This document shows, piece after piece, positions 63,055 through 64,000 of a stretch of 64,000 bases of DNA (position 1 is its first letter; each line of letters opens with the position of its first letter). Location of the stretch: the NCBI RefSeq assembly GCF_902806685.2, contig NC_048536.1:1736001-1800000 (forward strand), given 5' to 3'. Made by a program: the position numbers and the translations under genes. The DNA comes from Maniola hyperantus (lineage: Eukaryota > Arthropoda > Insecta > Lepidoptera > Nymphalidae). Under the pieces are notes generated by a model. It did not search any database. It saw only the letters and a list, made by a program, of their open reading frames with translations, and was not told where the DNA came from.

Positions 63055-63814
63055 GATTCAACATTTTAGGAGTCCAACCAGTATTAATTCATCATCAACC
63101 CATATTATGGATTTCTGCATGCATGATGCATACTTCTTTAAATTCTTTGAAATATGCTTATCAGTACCTACTTGGCCAGGGTGATACAGGGTCTCATTCT
63201 GAAAGTAGACCCATGCTCAGCTACTAGCTCGGCAATGTGTTGAGACGATGAGATCAAAAGGATTTAAAAAGAAAAGCAAATATCACTTAAAAATTATTTA
63301 TTGATAAATCTTATCTAGGTGGGTATAAAAATTGCACATAAATGTATGAGTGTTAATTAAAAAAAAATGTCACTGTTTAGGATCTTAGCTGAAAAGATTA
63401 GGAACAATGGTATTAAAAACTATTGCATACTTTTAGTGATTTGGACTTGCTTTTCAAACTAAATTGAGTGTTACACCACTTAAAATATAAGGTAAATGTT
63501 TATATAATTAATAGTAGAGAAGGTACACGTATAATATGCTTTTACTAAAATATTAAAGAATACAGTTATAGTCAGAATTATTGAAATTTTACACATTATA
63601 CATTAGACAAATTACACGTCAAAATGTATAAGAGAAATTGTATAACGATTAAAGCTGTGTGTATATTTTTATTAGTACTAGACTACCGGCTTAAGTAGTA
63701 GATATGAAGTTTGTAATGTTTTATTTTATACATATTGTTTCTTAATATAATTAAGTACTACAGAATAAATGCAATAATAGATTCTGACATTTTTTTAAAA
63801 TAATTTTTATTATA
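63055..63814. other. AT-rich intergenic
   Basis: 63165-63260 is a decayed SINE 3' piece (TTGGCCAGGGTGATACAG, CGGCAATGTGTTGA). The rest shows nothing. Confidence 0.45.
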
Positions 63815-64000
63815 GTGTTTTTATCTACACTTCAAGGAAATTTCTAAATAATTTTAAATACAATTCGGCAGGCTTCAACTGCAAAGTGTCGCTACTAGAT
63901 GGCATTAAGTCGCTTAGTACTGAGTGAACGTACATATCACAAATTTCGTCACTGCCAGTAAGCAAAACCGTGGCCTAGTAGTCAAAGGCGTCGGGCGCGA
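63815..64000 (+). repeat. SINE-like repeat, uninterrupted, cut by window end
   Basis: CACTTCAAGGAAATTTCTAA to CGTGGCCTAGTAGTCAAAGG; empty-site copy of 43605-44280. Confidence 0.7.

Overview
The window looks like nuclear DNA of a butterfly or moth. It is AT-rich and intron-bearing, has many TAGGTACCTAC-type strings, and is packed with repeats typical of Lepidoptera: tRNA-derived SINEs ending in GATGAT runs, short RTE-like elements ending in 'GCATCAGCTAGT' or 'GCATAAGCTAGT', and many MITEs. No bacterial operons, rRNA or CRISPR arrays were seen. Most ORFs over 60 codons lie in repeats.

One host gene is certain: a five-exon plus-strand gene at 49891-55480 encoding a complete 191-residue HP1 (chromodomain, basic hinge, chromoshadow domain). 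Its introns carry several transposon fragments and its last intron has a GC donor. A second, tentative host gene lies on the minus strand: a first coding exon at 47701-47623 and terminal exons near 38194-38147 and 38087-38020 join in phase into a small protein of about 64 residues, not recognised.

The rest is layered mobile DNA. 0-12 kb: LINE 3' ends, SINEs, a TTA-flanked Harbinger MITE carrying an RNase H fragment (6162-6751), and a 3-kb Harbinger-like element (7139-10135) splitting an older repeat. 12-32 kb: MITE families nested in each other, hAT MITEs with 8-bp duplications, SINEs, many copies of a ~430-bp repeat (family G), a 200-N gap whose flanks duplicate each other, and a foldback element split by a MITE (30208-31052). 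32.5-37 kb: a Copia LTR retrotransposon with identical 280-bp LTRs, a GTTTT duplication and an open gag-protease frame, but a pol lacking the reverse-transcriptase catalytic core. 37-49 kb: inverted SINEs, LINE remnants, a hAT-type MITE (44777-45268) and the tentative minus gene. 55.5-64 kb: RTE-like tails, MITEs, an LTR-like segment, a perfect 10 x 26-bp palindromic minisatellite (60635-60894), a 40-bp minisatellite and a long inverted repeat holding an antisense Copia gag relic.

Family letters (A-H, MITE-A to MITE-L) are local labels defined by comparing copies within this window. They are not database names, and boundaries were read by eye, so allow a few to tens of bases unless target-site duplications are given.
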